Positions 7,565 through 16,654 of a stretch of 47,257 nucleotides of DNA are shown piece by piece. The notes beneath the pieces are model-generated. The model did no database searches, had not been told where the DNA came from, and was given only the letters and a program-made list of their open reading frames with translations. Every line of letters begins with the position of its first letter. Positions within the stretch are counted from its first letter, which is position 1. Made by a program: the position numbers and the translations under genes. Origin of the DNA: an uncultured Clostridia bacterium (GTDB taxonomy: Bacteria > Bacillota > Clostridia > Oscillospirales > Acutalibacteraceae); NCBI GenBank assembly GCA_937920235.1, contig CALGUK010000043.1, positions 1 to 47,257 on the forward strand, read 5' to 3'.

Positions 7565-8674
7565 ATGAAATTTATTCTTATTTCGCCGAAAAACCGTACC
7601 GCATATAATTTTCGCGGCGATTTGGTAAAAAAAATCATATCGGCAGGCTATGAGGTTATTATTACCGGTCCTAACAGAGATAACATTGACAGGGTCGAAG
7701 CTCTCGGGGCAAGATTTGTTGAGATACCGATGAATAAAAACGGTGTCAATCCGTTGAAGGATTTTGCTTATATGAATGCTTTGAGAAAGCTTTTCAAGGC
7801 AGAAAAGCCTGATGTTATCCTGGGATATACTTCAAAACCTGTGATATATGCGTCAATGGCAGGATTTCTTGCAAAGGTGCCGCATAAGGTTGCAATGGTT
7901 ACAGGAGCAGGTTATGCGTTTACGGCAAAAACAAAGAAAGCGAAAATTATCAAACTGATTATGTCATTGCTGTATAAAATCGGCTTTATGTGTGCCGATA
8001 CGGTAATTTTTCAGAATACTGACGATAAAGAGCAGTTTGTAAACGAGCGCCTTCTGAAAGAAAGTAAATGCAGAATAGTTAACGGTTCGGGCGTAAATAT
8101 GGAAAAATTTGCTGCGGAACCCTATCCGGAAAGAATAACCTTCTTTATGTTGTCCCGAGTTATGTATTCAAAGGGAATACGGGAGTATTTAGAGGCTTGT
8201 GAAATTGTAAAAGCAAAATACCCTGATGTAAGATGTATGTTACTTGGCGCTTGCGAGGGGATACAGGACTCACTTTCACAAGAAGATCTTGATAAATATA
8301 TAAACAGAGGCATAATCGAGCATTTCGGTGAAACCGATACGGTTGCGGATTATTACAAGCAGTGCTCGGTATATGTTTTGCCCTCTTATCGAGAGGGCAC
8401 ACCGCGAACCGTACTTGAGGCAATGTCGATGGGAAGAGCAATCATAACCACTCACGCTCCCGGTTGTCGTGAAACGGTAATCGATGGTGAAACGGGCTTC
8501 CTTGTCCAAACTCACAGCGGACAGGCTGTAGCCGAGAAAATGATTGAATTTATAGAACATCCCGAGCTTATTTCTTCAATGGGCGCAAAAAGCCGTGAAT
8601 ATTGCAAAAATAAGTTCGATGTTAATAAAGTAAACGAAGATATGTGCAAATATCTTAAAATAGAAGAGGAGTAA
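7565..8674 (+). CDS. GT4-type glycosyltransferase (PglA/TuaC-like)
   Basis: A 369-residue GT-B enzyme. The N-terminal half holds NFRGDLVKKI and KPDVILGYTSKP, typical of transferases that act early on lipid-linked oligosaccharides. The C-terminal nucleotide-sugar site shows YREGTPRTVLEAM with the conserved Glu pair of GT4 and AIITTHAPGCRETV. It should add one sugar on the cytoplasmic side of the membrane, possibly the second sugar because it is the first glycosyltransferase after the initiating enzyme. Donor specificity is not shown; UDP-GalNAcA or a HexNAc are candidates given the next two genes. Confidence 0.88.
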   Translation: MKFILISPKNRTAYNFRGDLVKKIISAGYEVIITGPNRDNIDRVEALGARFVEIPMNKNGVNPLKDFAYMNALRKLFKAEKPDVILGYTSKPVIYASMAGFLAKVPHKVAMVTGAGYAFTAKTKKAKIIKLIMSLLYKIGFMCADTVIFQNTDDKEQFVNERLLKESKCRIVNGSGVNMEKFAAEPYPERITFFMLSRVMYSKGIREYLEACEIVKAKYPDVRCMLLGACEGIQDSLSQEDLDKYINRGIIEHFGETDTVADYYKQCSVYVLPSYREGTPRTVLEAMSMGRAIITTHAPGCRETVIDGETGFLVQTHSGQAVAEKMIEFIEHPELISSMGAKSREYCKNKFDVNKVNEDMCKYLKIEEE

Positions 8675-8679
8675 TAAAA

Positions 8680-9999
8680 ATGTCACTTTACGAAAAAATT
8701 GTCAACGGAGAAGAAAAAATTTCACTTGTAGGTCTCGGATATGTCGGTATGCCGATAGCAGTTGCTTTCTCAAAGAAGGTAAAGGTTGTAGGCTTCGATC
8801 TCAATGCCAAGAAAATCGAACTTTATAAGAACGGTATCGACCCGACAAATGAGGTTGGCGATGACGCCATTAAAGCTTGTACTGTAGATTTTACTGCTGA
8901 TGAAACAAAACTTCGCGAAGCAAAATTCCACATCGTTGCCGTTCCCACACCGGTAAACGACGATCACACACCTGACCTGACACCTGTTGAGGGCGCATCA
9001 ACAATCGTAGGACGCAACCTTACAAAAGGCTCAATTGTTGTTTATGAATCTACGGTTTATCCGGGTGTAACAGAGGACATCTGTATTCCGATTCTCGAAA
9101 AGGAATCAGGACTTAAATGCGGTGTTGACTTCAAAATCGGTTATTCTCCCGAAAGAATTAACCCCGGCGATAAGGTTCACCGTCTTGAAACAATCGTAAA
9201 AATCGTTTCAGGTATGGATGAAGAGTCCCTTGACGAAATCGCAAAGGTTTATGAACTTGTTGTTGAAGCAGGTGTTCATCGCGCAGAGAGCATTAAGGTT
9301 GCTGAAGCTGCAAAGGTTATCGAAAACAGCCAGCGTGATATCAATATCGCTTTTATGAATGAGCTTTCAATTATCTTCAATAAGATGGGTATTGATACAC
9401 AGTCAGTTCTTAAGGCAGCAGGAACAAAGTGGAACTTCCTCAAGTTCTTCCCGGGTCTTGTCGGCGGTCACTGTATAGGTGTTGACCCTTACTATCTTAC
9501 ATATAAGGCAGAGCAGTTGGGATATCACAGCCAGATTATCCTTTCAGGCCGCAGAATTAACGACGATATGGGTAAATATGTTGCCGAAAGCGTTGTCAAG
9601 AACCTTATTAAAGCTGATGTTGCAATTAAGAAAGCGAAGGTTGCAATTCTCGGTTTCACATTTAAAGAGAACTGTCCTGACACAAGAAACACAAAGATTA
9701 TTGATATATATAACGAACTCAAGGAATACGGAATTACCGCAACAGTTGCTGACCCTGCAGCAGATGCTGACGAAGCAAAGCATCTTTACGGTATGGAATT
9801 TGTTGATATGTCAACAATTAAGGATTGTGACGCAGTAATTCTCGCTGTTGCTCATGAGCAGTTCAAGGATCTTACACAGGCTGACTTTGACAAGATGTTC
9901 AAGGAAGGCGATAACTCAACAAAGGTACTCGCTGATATCAAGGGACTTCTTGATCGCAAAGAATACGAAGCAGCAGGATATAACTACTGGAGATTATAA
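8680..9999 (+). CDS. tviB: UDP-HexNAc 6-dehydrogenase (TviB/WbpO/WbpA family)
   Basis: A 439-residue NAD-dependent nucleotide-sugar dehydrogenase that oxidises C6 of UDP-GlcNAc or UDP-GalNAc to the uronic acid in two steps. Seen: GLGYVGMP at residues 18-25 (Rossmann fold), the VAVPTPVNDD block, the YESTVYPG block, and LVGGHCIGVDP with catalytic Cys265. The sequence around the cysteine fits the TviB/WbpO group rather than UDP-glucose dehydrogenase. The next gene, two bases downstream, encodes the matching 4-epimerase, so UDP-GalNAcA is the likely product. The pair uses a more GC-rich, highly-expressed-like codon set than the genes that follow. Confidence 0.92.
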   Translation: MSLYEKIVNGEEKISLVGLGYVGMPIAVAFSKKVKVVGFDLNAKKIELYKNGIDPTNEVGDDAIKACTVDFTADETKLREAKFHIVAVPTPVNDDHTPDLTPVEGASTIVGRNLTKGSIVVYESTVYPGVTEDICIPILEKESGLKCGVDFKIGYSPERINPGDKVHRLETIVKIVSGMDEESLDEIAKVYELVVEAGVHRAESIKVAEAAKVIENSQRDINIAFMNELSIIFNKMGIDTQSVLKAAGTKWNFLKFFPGLVGGHCIGVDPYYLTYKAEQLGYHSQIILSGRRINDDMGKYVAESVVKNLIKADVAIKKAKVAILGFTFKENCPDTRNTKIIDIYNELKEYGITATVADPAADADEAKHLYGMEFVDMSTIKDCDAVILAVAHEQFKDLTQADFDKMFKEGDNSTKVLADIKGLLDRKEYEAAGYNYWRL

Positions 10000-10001
10000 T
10001 T

Positions 10002-10976
10002 ATGGGCTACAAACACTTGAAATTTCCTGAAAATTCAGTATTCTTAGTTACAGGTGCGGCCGGTTTTATCGGTTCAAACCTTTGTGAAGCAATACTCAAT
10101 ATGGGTTATAAGGTAAAAGCACTTGACGACCTCTCAACAGGTAAACAGAAGAATGTGGATATGTTTATCGACAATCCCAATTATACCTTTATCAAGGGCG
10201 ATATCAAGGACCTTGATACCTGTATGAAGGCTTGCGAGGGTGTTGATTATGTTCTCAATCAAGCGGCTTGGGGTAGCGTTCCTCGTTCAATCGAGATGCC
10301 TTTGTTCTATTGCAAGAACAATATTGAGGGAACTCTCAATATGATGGAAGCCGCCCGTCAGAACGGAGTTAAAAAGTTTGTTTACGCTTCAAGCTCATCA
10401 GTTTACGGCGATGAACCGAATCTTCCGAAGTATGAGGGCAGAGAAGGTAATCTCCTTTCACCGTATGCACTTACAAAACGTTGTGATGAAGAGTGGGGTA
10501 AGCTTTACACTAAGCTTTACGGACTTGATACTTACGGAATGAGATATTTCAATGTATTCGGTCGTCGTCAGGACCCGGACGGTGCTTATGCTGCAGTTAT
10601 TCCGAAGTTCTTAAAACAGCTTCTCAACGGCGAAACACCCACCATCAACGGTGACGGTAAACAGAGCCGAGACTTTACATACATTGAAAATGTAATTGAA
10701 GCAAACCTCAAGGCTTGTCTTGCTCCGAGTGAGGCAGCAGGTGAGGCATATAATGTTGCCTACGGAGGACGTGAATATTTGATTGATATCTATTACGGAC
10801 TCACAGCAGCATTAGGTCTTGATATTGAGCCGAATTTCGGTCCTGACCGTAAGGGCGATATTAAGCACAGTAATGCTGACATATCAAAAGCAAAGCGTCT
10901 TTTGGGTTATGACCCTGATTACAGTTTCCAGGACGGAATTAAGCTTGCAATCGAATGGTATAAAGAGAATTTATAA
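10002..10976 (+). CDS. tviC: UDP-HexNAc 4-epimerase (TviC/WbpP-like SDR)
   Basis: A 324-residue extended short-chain dehydrogenase/reductase. It carries GAAGFIG (residues 18-24), the family-specific NQAAWGSVPRSIE, YASSSSVYG and the catalytic pair Tyr155-x3-Lys159 (SPYALTKRC). WbpP/TviC enzymes invert C4 of UDP-GlcNAc or UDP-GlcNAcA. Together with the dehydrogenase just upstream it would give UDP-GalNAcA. In most relatives the second motif reads AALGSVPRS; the Trp here is a small variation close to the sugar pocket. An ATG two bases after the previous stop makes coupling likely. Confidence 0.9.
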   Translation: MGYKHLKFPENSVFLVTGAAGFIGSNLCEAILNMGYKVKALDDLSTGKQKNVDMFIDNPNYTFIKGDIKDLDTCMKACEGVDYVLNQAAWGSVPRSIEMPLFYCKNNIEGTLNMMEAARQNGVKKFVYASSSSVYGDEPNLPKYEGREGNLLSPYALTKRCDEEWGKLYTKLYGLDTYGMRYFNVFGRRQDPDGAYAAVIPKFLKQLLNGETPTINGDGKQSRDFTYIENVIEANLKACLAPSEAAGEAYNVAYGGREYLIDIYYGLTAALGLDIEPNFGPDRKGDIKHSNADISKAKRLLGYDPDYSFQDGIKLAIEWYKENL

Positions 10977-10990
10977 GAAGGATTTAAAAT

Positions 10991-11953
10991 ATGATTTTTT
11001 TCGCTACAGTTTTGCGTGCTTTGGCAGCGGCAATAATAACCAATTCACACTATACAGGTGTTTACCCTACAGATATTATTGCTAACGGCGGTCTGTTTGG
11101 TGATGTTATCTTTTTTGCAGTGTCAGGATTTTGTCTTGTTAATGTAAAAGATAATTTTCCAAAATGGTATCTGAAAAGAATTTTAAGAATTTTCCCCACG
11201 GTTATCGTAATTTCCGCTGTTTTCTGTATCTCGGGATTATTTAAACTTAATCCGGAGAGCGGAATGCTCGGCGAACTGTTTCGTATGTTTATTTATCCTA
11301 CATCCTACCACTTTATTGCATCTATAATTTTATTATATATTCCTTATTATTTTGTTATGAAAATTGATAAGCTGCGCAACAACATTCCTGTTGTTGCTGC
11401 AGCCGTTGCATTAGTGTGGTTGGTTATCTATGCTTTATTTTACGATAAATCATATTACCATATTGATACCGTAAGAGAGCCCATGATAAGGTTTTTATTC
11501 TTTTTCTCAATGCTTATGGGTGCGTATTTCAGAAATAACAAAGATAAGTTTATTAACAGGAAATCTGTTGTTTCGTGGATCTTATTACCTGTGTTATTTG
11601 TTGTTTATTTTATAAGCAAATTGTTTTTCTCGAAATCTGATTTGCTTTTAGATTTTCAGATATTAAATCAAATCATATTGTTTGCATTACTTTTCGTTAC
11701 CTTTAGATGTTTCGCATCAATTGACGGAATTTTAGAAAAGCTTCCTGCACCGATAAAAAAGGTTTTGAATTTTATTTCCGGTATTACATTGGAGATTTAT
11801 TTGGTTCAGATTCCGTTAATACAGGTATTGAATATATTCCCGTTCCCGTTTAACTGGATATTTATTACTTCGGTAATAGTGTTGTTGGCATTTGTTCTCA
11901 ACAAGATTTCAGGACTCATTCAAAAGGGAATAAATAAAATCTGTAAAATCTGA
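10991..11953 (+). CDS. Acyltransferase 3 family O-acetyltransferase (OafA-like)
   Basis: A 320-residue integral membrane acyltransferase with about ten hydrophobic segments. The N-terminus keeps the family landmarks: Arg9 in the first helix, His20 at its end, FGDVIFFAVSGF, and WYLKRILRIFPT. Such proteins transfer acetyl groups from cytoplasmic acetyl-CoA to membrane-linked or exported sugars. Here it probably acetylates the repeat unit. The coding sequence is visibly more AT-rich than the preceding sugar-nucleotide genes, a change that continues into the next gene. AGAAGGA precedes the ATG. Confidence 0.85.
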   Translation: MIFFATVLRALAAAIITNSHYTGVYPTDIIANGGLFGDVIFFAVSGFCLVNVKDNFPKWYLKRILRIFPTVIVISAVFCISGLFKLNPESGMLGELFRMFIYPTSYHFIASIILLYIPYYFVMKIDKLRNNIPVVAAAVALVWLVIYALFYDKSYYHIDTVREPMIRFLFFFSMLMGAYFRNNKDKFINRKSVVSWILLPVLFVVYFISKLFFSKSDLLLDFQILNQIILFALLFVTFRCFASIDGILEKLPAPIKKVLNFISGITLEIYLVQIPLIQVLNIFPFPFNWIFITSVIVLLAFVLNKISGLIQKGINKICKI

Positions 11954-11997
11954 TATTTATAGTATTATCTCTCGCAAGTGTTTCAGGGGTGAAAATA

Positions 11998-13740
11998 ATG
12001 AGTAATAAAACAGGAAGTGGCAATCTTACCGTAACAAATTATTTCGATGACAACTTTTGCCATACGGATGAGACGGGTTCTTATGAAGTCGTTTTCAGTG
12101 GATTTCTGCTTAATCATAATGAATTATACGGGTATTTAAACAATACAAAAAGCTGCTCAGATGCAGAGCTTGTATTGCAGCTGTATTTGAAATTCGGAAA
12201 CGAATTCATCTCTAAAATTAAAGGTACTTTTGTTTTAGCTATACACAGTTTAATTGATAATTCATTGTTTATGGCAAGAGACCGTGTGGGAAGTAAATTA
12301 TTATATTACTCTTATGTAAATCAAAATATTATTTTTGCTCCGAATCTTAAAAGAATCTTAAAAGAAAAAGCTGTTAACCCCGTGATAAACAAAACTGCGT
12401 TAGCACAGTATGTTATGCTTTCCTACATACCTTCACCGCTTTCTGTAATTGAAGGTGTATATAAACTTCCGGCAGGACATTATTTAACATTATCCGGAAA
12501 CGGTGTAATGGAAATAAAAGAATATTGGGATATCATTTACGATGAACAGGAAAAAATAAAAGATTACAATGAATGTAAACAAATTTTAAGAAAAACATTG
12601 TTTACCTCGGTAGAAGAATATTTGAATTATGATAAAGATGTCGGTGTTTTGCTGAGCGGAGGTATTGACTCTAATATTATAACCGGTATATTGTCCGAAA
12701 TATCAGATACACCGGTAAGGACTTTTTCAATCGGATGTAAAGATATCAAGGATTATGACGAAAGTGACAGAGCAAATCTTTCTGCAAAATTTCATAATTC
12801 TAACCATCAGTTATTCAGTATTGAATATAAAAACATGTTGAAAAACATAGAAAAAGTTATCGATAATATTGATGAGCCGTATGCTGACTCTTCGTATCTT
12901 CCTACATATACAATTTCACAGATTGCAGGTGAACATGTACATACGGTATTTACCGGAGATGCGGGGGATGAGTTGTTTGCAGGGTATAATAAATACCTTA
13001 TCGGACATTACAGCAGTATCTATAAAAAAGTACCCGCATTTATCAGAAACGGTGTTATCAAGCCGGTTGTAAGTATGCTTCCGGCAAATCTTAAGGCAGT
13101 AAGAAAAATCAATAAGGTTATAGATAACAGCTTTTTAGATGCATATTCTCAACGAAGAAATATGATGTGTCTTGGTGTCAGATATGAGGATGTCAATAAA
13201 CTTTTGACCTATGATGGCAGTACGTCATTAGATTTTATTAAGAATGTTTATGATAAATATGAAGAATGCGCTTGCGAAACTGACAGAACATTATATACTG
13301 ATTTTAAGGTTGTATTAGAGGGTGATATGCTCGTTAAATCAGACAGAACAAGTGAATTAGCTGGTATAGTATCAATTGCACCTATTCTTCATCCCGATAT
13401 GATAGATTTGGCTGCGAAAATTCCCGTAGAATATAAAATAAAAGAAAAAGACAGAAAAATCATTCTGAAAGATACTTTTTCGGATATGATTCCTGATAAA
13501 ATTGCTAAAGCCAAGAAAACAGGCTTTGCTGTTCCCATTTCATATTGGTTCCAAAACGAGTTAAAGGCCGATTTAACCGATACTCTTAACAGGTCATATA
13601 TTGAAAAACAAGGATTGTTCAATCCCGATTATGTGGAATGGTTAATCAATGAACATATAAGCGGAAGGAAAAATAACAGCGGGATTTTATGGGCATTATA
13701 TGTGTTTGAGAAATGGTATCATAAATATTTGGAGAATTAG
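11998..13740 (+). CDS. Asparagine-synthetase-like amidotransferase, degenerate glutaminase domain
   Basis: A 580-residue AsnB-family protein. The synthetase half is intact: LLSGGIDS (220-225), DEPYADSS, and FTGDAGDELFAGY. The glutaminase half lacks the first 60 or so residues of AsnB, including the Met-Cys-Gly-Ile nucleophile and the RGPD strand, and the NGEIYN element reads SGFLLN, so glutamine hydrolysis should not work. AGGGG eight bases before the ATG at 11998 supports the start over an in-frame GTG at 11989. I looked for a frameshifted N-terminus in the 190 bases upstream and found none. The WbpS protein of the Pseudomonas aeruginosa O6 cluster, in the same family, is proposed to amidate GalNAcA; next to tviB/tviC the same job is plausible, with free ammonia. 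A non-catalytic role is the alternative. Confidence 0.82.
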   Translation: MSNKTGSGNLTVTNYFDDNFCHTDETGSYEVVFSGFLLNHNELYGYLNNTKSCSDAELVLQLYLKFGNEFISKIKGTFVLAIHSLIDNSLFMARDRVGSKLLYYSYVNQNIIFAPNLKRILKEKAVNPVINKTALAQYVMLSYIPSPLSVIEGVYKLPAGHYLTLSGNGVMEIKEYWDIIYDEQEKIKDYNECKQILRKTLFTSVEEYLNYDKDVGVLLSGGIDSNIITGILSEISDTPVRTFSIGCKDIKDYDESDRANLSAKFHNSNHQLFSIEYKNMLKNIEKVIDNIDEPYADSSYLPTYTISQIAGEHVHTVFTGDAGDELFAGYNKYLIGHYSSIYKKVPAFIRNGVIKPVVSMLPANLKAVRKINKVIDNSFLDAYSQRRNMMCLGVRYEDVNKLLTYDGSTSLDFIKNVYDKYEECACETDRTLYTDFKVVLEGDMLVKSDRTSELAGIVSIAPILHPDMIDLAAKIPVEYKIKEKDRKIILKDTFSDMIPDKIAKAKKTGFAVPISYWFQNELKADLTDTLNRSYIEKQGLFNPDYVEWLINEHISGRKNNSGILWALYVFEKWYHKYLEN

Positions 13741-13772
13741 TCCTTGTTTTGTTATGCGAAAGGAAGGTTTAC

Positions 13773-14762
13773 ATGAGGTTTAGTATCATTGTTCCTGTAT
13801 ATAATGTAGAAAAGTATATAGAGCAATGTGTCAACAGTGTTTTGGAACAGACATACTCGGATTTTGAACTTATTCTTGTCGATGACGGTTCTCCGGACAA
13901 TAGTTCTGAAATCTGTGACCGCTTATCCGAGGGTGACTGCAGAATATCAGTAATACATAAAGAAAACGGAGGACTTTCCGACGCAAGAAATGCAGGAATA
14001 AGAGCCGCAACAGGTGATTATGTTCTTTTCATAGATGCTGATGATTTTTGGAGCACCACAACAGTCTTGGAGCAGATAGCATCCCTCTTGGATTCTGATC
14101 GTTATAAAGTTGTTCAGTTCGGATATGATATATATTCACATACAGAAGATAAATTTATAAGAGGCAGAAAAAGAGATTTTGCACGATATAACGGAAAAAG
14201 TTTTGATGAGATCGTATACAATCTTGTAGCAAACGGCGGATTAGAAATATCAGCTTGTTCTATGGCAATTGAGCGTAAATTTCTTATAGAAAACAACTTG
14301 TATTTTGTGAAAGGAATAAAAACCGAAGATCTGGAATGGGCTGTCAGAGTATTCTTGCTTAAACCTGATTATGCATATTCGGATGATTACTTTTATGCAT
14401 ACAGAAAAGGACACGGCAATACTATTTCCTCAAATGTTGATTATAAGCATTTGTGCGATTATTGTTGGATACTTGAAAAAAGCATTGAGCGTATTGAAAA
14501 ACGTAACGGCAATATAAAATCAGCATTGGAAAGTTATATGATGTACCATGTTCTGATTGCTTGTGCACATTGTTACAGATCAAAAATTGAAAAGAAACAG
14601 AGAAAAGAAATTCTTTCAAGATTGAAAGGAATCAGTAAAAATAGAATTTTAAAATATACACTTGATAAAAAAGTGAAACTTGCAGGTATAATATATCGTT
14701 TTGCCGGATTTTCAGTTATGGCAAAGGTTCTCGGGTTTTATTTGATTAACAGAGGACGATAA
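13773..14762 (+). CDS. GT2 family glycosyltransferase
   Basis: A 329-residue GT-A enzyme. Motifs: IIVPVYNVEKYI at the N-terminus, LVDDGSPDNS for UDP binding, GGLSDARNAG, and FIDADDFW with the metal-binding DxD. It transfers one sugar from a nucleotide donor to the lipid-linked chain. The start is the ATG at 13773, five bases after AAGGAAGG; an upstream TTG would add eight residues. The stretch after residue 230 is helical and basic, probably for membrane contact. Acceptor and donor are unknown. Confidence 0.9.
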   Translation: MRFSIIVPVYNVEKYIEQCVNSVLEQTYSDFELILVDDGSPDNSSEICDRLSEGDCRISVIHKENGGLSDARNAGIRAATGDYVLFIDADDFWSTTTVLEQIASLLDSDRYKVVQFGYDIYSHTEDKFIRGRKRDFARYNGKSFDEIVYNLVANGGLEISACSMAIERKFLIENNLYFVKGIKTEDLEWAVRVFLLKPDYAYSDDYFYAYRKGHGNTISSNVDYKHLCDYCWILEKSIERIEKRNGNIKSALESYMMYHVLIACAHCYRSKIEKKQRKEILSRLKGISKNRILKYTLDKKVKLAGIIYRFAGFSVMAKVLGFYLINRGR

Positions 14763-14776
14763 GTGAGGAGAACGAT

Positions 14777-16075
14777 ATGAAGGTTTTAGTATTGTCCGAT
14801 ACACCCTGGTCGCACGATAACAGCTTCGGTAATTCTTTTTCTAACATTTTCGAGGGGATAGATGATATTGAAGTTGCCAATATTGCGTGCAGACCCGGTC
14901 ACCCTACAAGCTATGTAGTTAAGCGCTATTTTCAGATTACCGAAAAAGCGTTGTTGAAAAACATATTAAATAAAAATGTTCAGACGGGTATTGAAATCCC
15001 CATAGAAGAATCTGATACGGAAGAAATTTACTCCGAAAATATTAAAGGAAGAAATTTCGGGCGTAAAAAGAGATGGCAGATCCTTTTTTGGATACGCGAT
15101 ATGATTTGGAAAATCGGTCGTTGGAAATCTCAAGAACTTAAAGATTTTATTGACGATTTCAAGCCGGATATAATGTTTCAACCGGTTTATTTTTCAAGTT
15201 ATCTTAACGATATGTCTGCATTTATAAAGAAATATACCAATGTACCGATGCTTGGATATATTTCAGACGATTGTTATACGTTAAAGCAGTTTTCACTTTC
15301 TCCGCTTTATTGGATTGACAGACTTTATAAGCGCAGAAAAGTAAAAAAAACAATTGAACAATGTGAAATATTATACGTCATTTCCGATGTTCAAAAAGCA
15401 GAGTATGAAAAAGTATTTACTCCGCCGTGTAAGGTACTGACAAAATGTGCAGATTTTTCTGACGATAAAAGACCCGAGTATAAAGAGCCGGGCGAAGTGC
15501 TTAAAATGACGTATGCAGGCAATGTGAGTAAAGGCAGATATGAAATTCTTGCCGAGCTTGCAAAGGCTGTTGAAGAAGCTAACAAGGATTCAAAGAAATT
15601 TGAACTTGATGTATATACGCTGAGTCCTCTTACAAATGAACAGAAGGCATCATTGTCAACAGAAGCGGTTCATCTTTATCCGCCCGTAAGCTATGATGAA
15701 ATCCGCGAAATTCAAAAAAATTCGGATATTCTTGTTCACGTTGAGGGATTCACACTGCGTGAAAAACTTGCCGTGCATCAATCATTTTCGACAAAGATTG
15801 TTGACTACCTTGAAACAAATCGTTGTATACTTGCAATCGGAGATGATTATTGCTCATCAATACAATATTTCATAAAGAATAAATGCGGTGCCGTGGCTAC
15901 GAGCAAGTCTCAAATAAAGGATGAGCTTGTAAAATTGGATAAAAACCGCAACCTGCTCAAAGAGTATGCAGATAATGCATGGCTCAGCGGAAAGTCACAC
16001 CATAACAAGGATGATATTCAGAATATGGTGTGTGAGGATATGAAAAAAACAGTTATGAAAAAGAAAGGAATGTAA
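14777..16075 (+). CDS. GT-B glycosyltransferase, first of two paralogues
   Basis: A 432-residue protein that I assign to the GT4-like GT-B transferases from its two-domain layout: KVLVLSDTPW at the start, a central DDCYTLKQFSLSPLYWI segment, and a C-terminal half with YAGNVSKGRYE, ILVHVEGF and SFSTKIVDYLE. The last element is where GT4 enzymes bind the donor diphosphate. It is clearly related along its whole length to the gene at 16655-17917, with an acetyltransferase gene between them. The usual E-x7-E pair is not obvious, so this is a divergent branch. It starts 14 bases after the previous gene. Confidence 0.78.
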   Translation: MKVLVLSDTPWSHDNSFGNSFSNIFEGIDDIEVANIACRPGHPTSYVVKRYFQITEKALLKNILNKNVQTGIEIPIEESDTEEIYSENIKGRNFGRKKRWQILFWIRDMIWKIGRWKSQELKDFIDDFKPDIMFQPVYFSSYLNDMSAFIKKYTNVPMLGYISDDCYTLKQFSLSPLYWIDRLYKRRKVKKTIEQCEILYVISDVQKAEYEKVFTPPCKVLTKCADFSDDKRPEYKEPGEVLKMTYAGNVSKGRYEILAELAKAVEEANKDSKKFELDVYTLSPLTNEQKASLSTEAVHLYPPVSYDEIREIQKNSDILVHVEGFTLREKLAVHQSFSTKIVDYLETNRCILAIGDDYCSSIQYFIKNKCGAVATSKSQIKDELVKLDKNRNLLKEYADNAWLSGKSHHNKDDIQNMVCEDMKKTVMKKKGM

Positions 16076-16077
16076 AA

Positions 16078-16650
16078 ATGGCGGTTCCGGGTAGAGAACT
16101 TTTTAAGAAGTATAAACCGTTATTGGATTTTCTTGTGAAAATTGTCCGTAAATTACCGAAAAAAATCCGAAAATGTCTTTTCAAGCATTACAGAAGTAAA
16201 AAAGGCGTATTAGGAATCGGTATCAGATATATTTTAGTAAAATCTCTTGCCAAAAAATGCGGAGAAAATGTTTCAATTCATTCGAATTGCTATATTTATT
16301 CACCTGAGAAGCTTGAACTCGGTAATAATGTCAGTATTCATCCGATGTGTTATATTGACGCTGAGGGTGGCGTGACGATCGGTAACGATGTTTCCATAGC
16401 TCATTCTGTGACAATACTTTCTACAAGCCATAATTATTCAGAACATGATGTTCCGATTAAATACCAGGGATGTGCAAAAAAGTCGACAAGGATAAGCGAT
16501 AATGTATGGCTTGGTGCAAAGGTTACCGTAACAAGCGGTGTAACAATAGGCGAGGGTGTTGTCGTCGGTGCAAACTCCGTAGTAACAAAAGACATAAGAG
16601 ATAATGTTATAACAGCGGGTGCTCCCGCAAGGATTATCAAGGAGAGATAA
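16078..16650 (+). CDS. Left-handed beta-helix O-acetyltransferase
   Basis: A 190-residue hexapeptide-repeat acyltransferase using acetyl-CoA. After a basic N-terminal segment (to about residue 55), isoleucine/valine-centred hexapeptide turns run from LGNNVSIHP to VVGANSVVT. The loop STSHNYSEHD supplies the catalytic-type His, and the protein ends with the usual GAPARII. It belongs to the WcaF/NodL/CapG-like group acting on soluble or lipid-linked sugars in the cytoplasm. It starts two bases after the preceding glycosyltransferase and is placed between two paralogous transferases, so it may modify the sugar one of them adds. Confidence 0.88.
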   Translation: MAVPGRELFKKYKPLLDFLVKIVRKLPKKIRKCLFKHYRSKKGVLGIGIRYILVKSLAKKCGENVSIHSNCYIYSPEKLELGNNVSIHPMCYIDAEGGVTIGNDVSIAHSVTILSTSHNYSEHDVPIKYQGCAKKSTRISDNVWLGAKVTVTSGVTIGEGVVVGANSVVTKDIRDNVITAGAPARIIKER

Positions 16651-16654
16651 TTTA

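Noticed and set aside
11800..11997. A frameshifted N-terminal glutaminase part for the AsnB-like gene
   Set aside because: None of the three frames before the gene encodes the Met-Cys-Gly-Ile start or an RGPD strand; the space is filled by the end of the acyltransferase gene.
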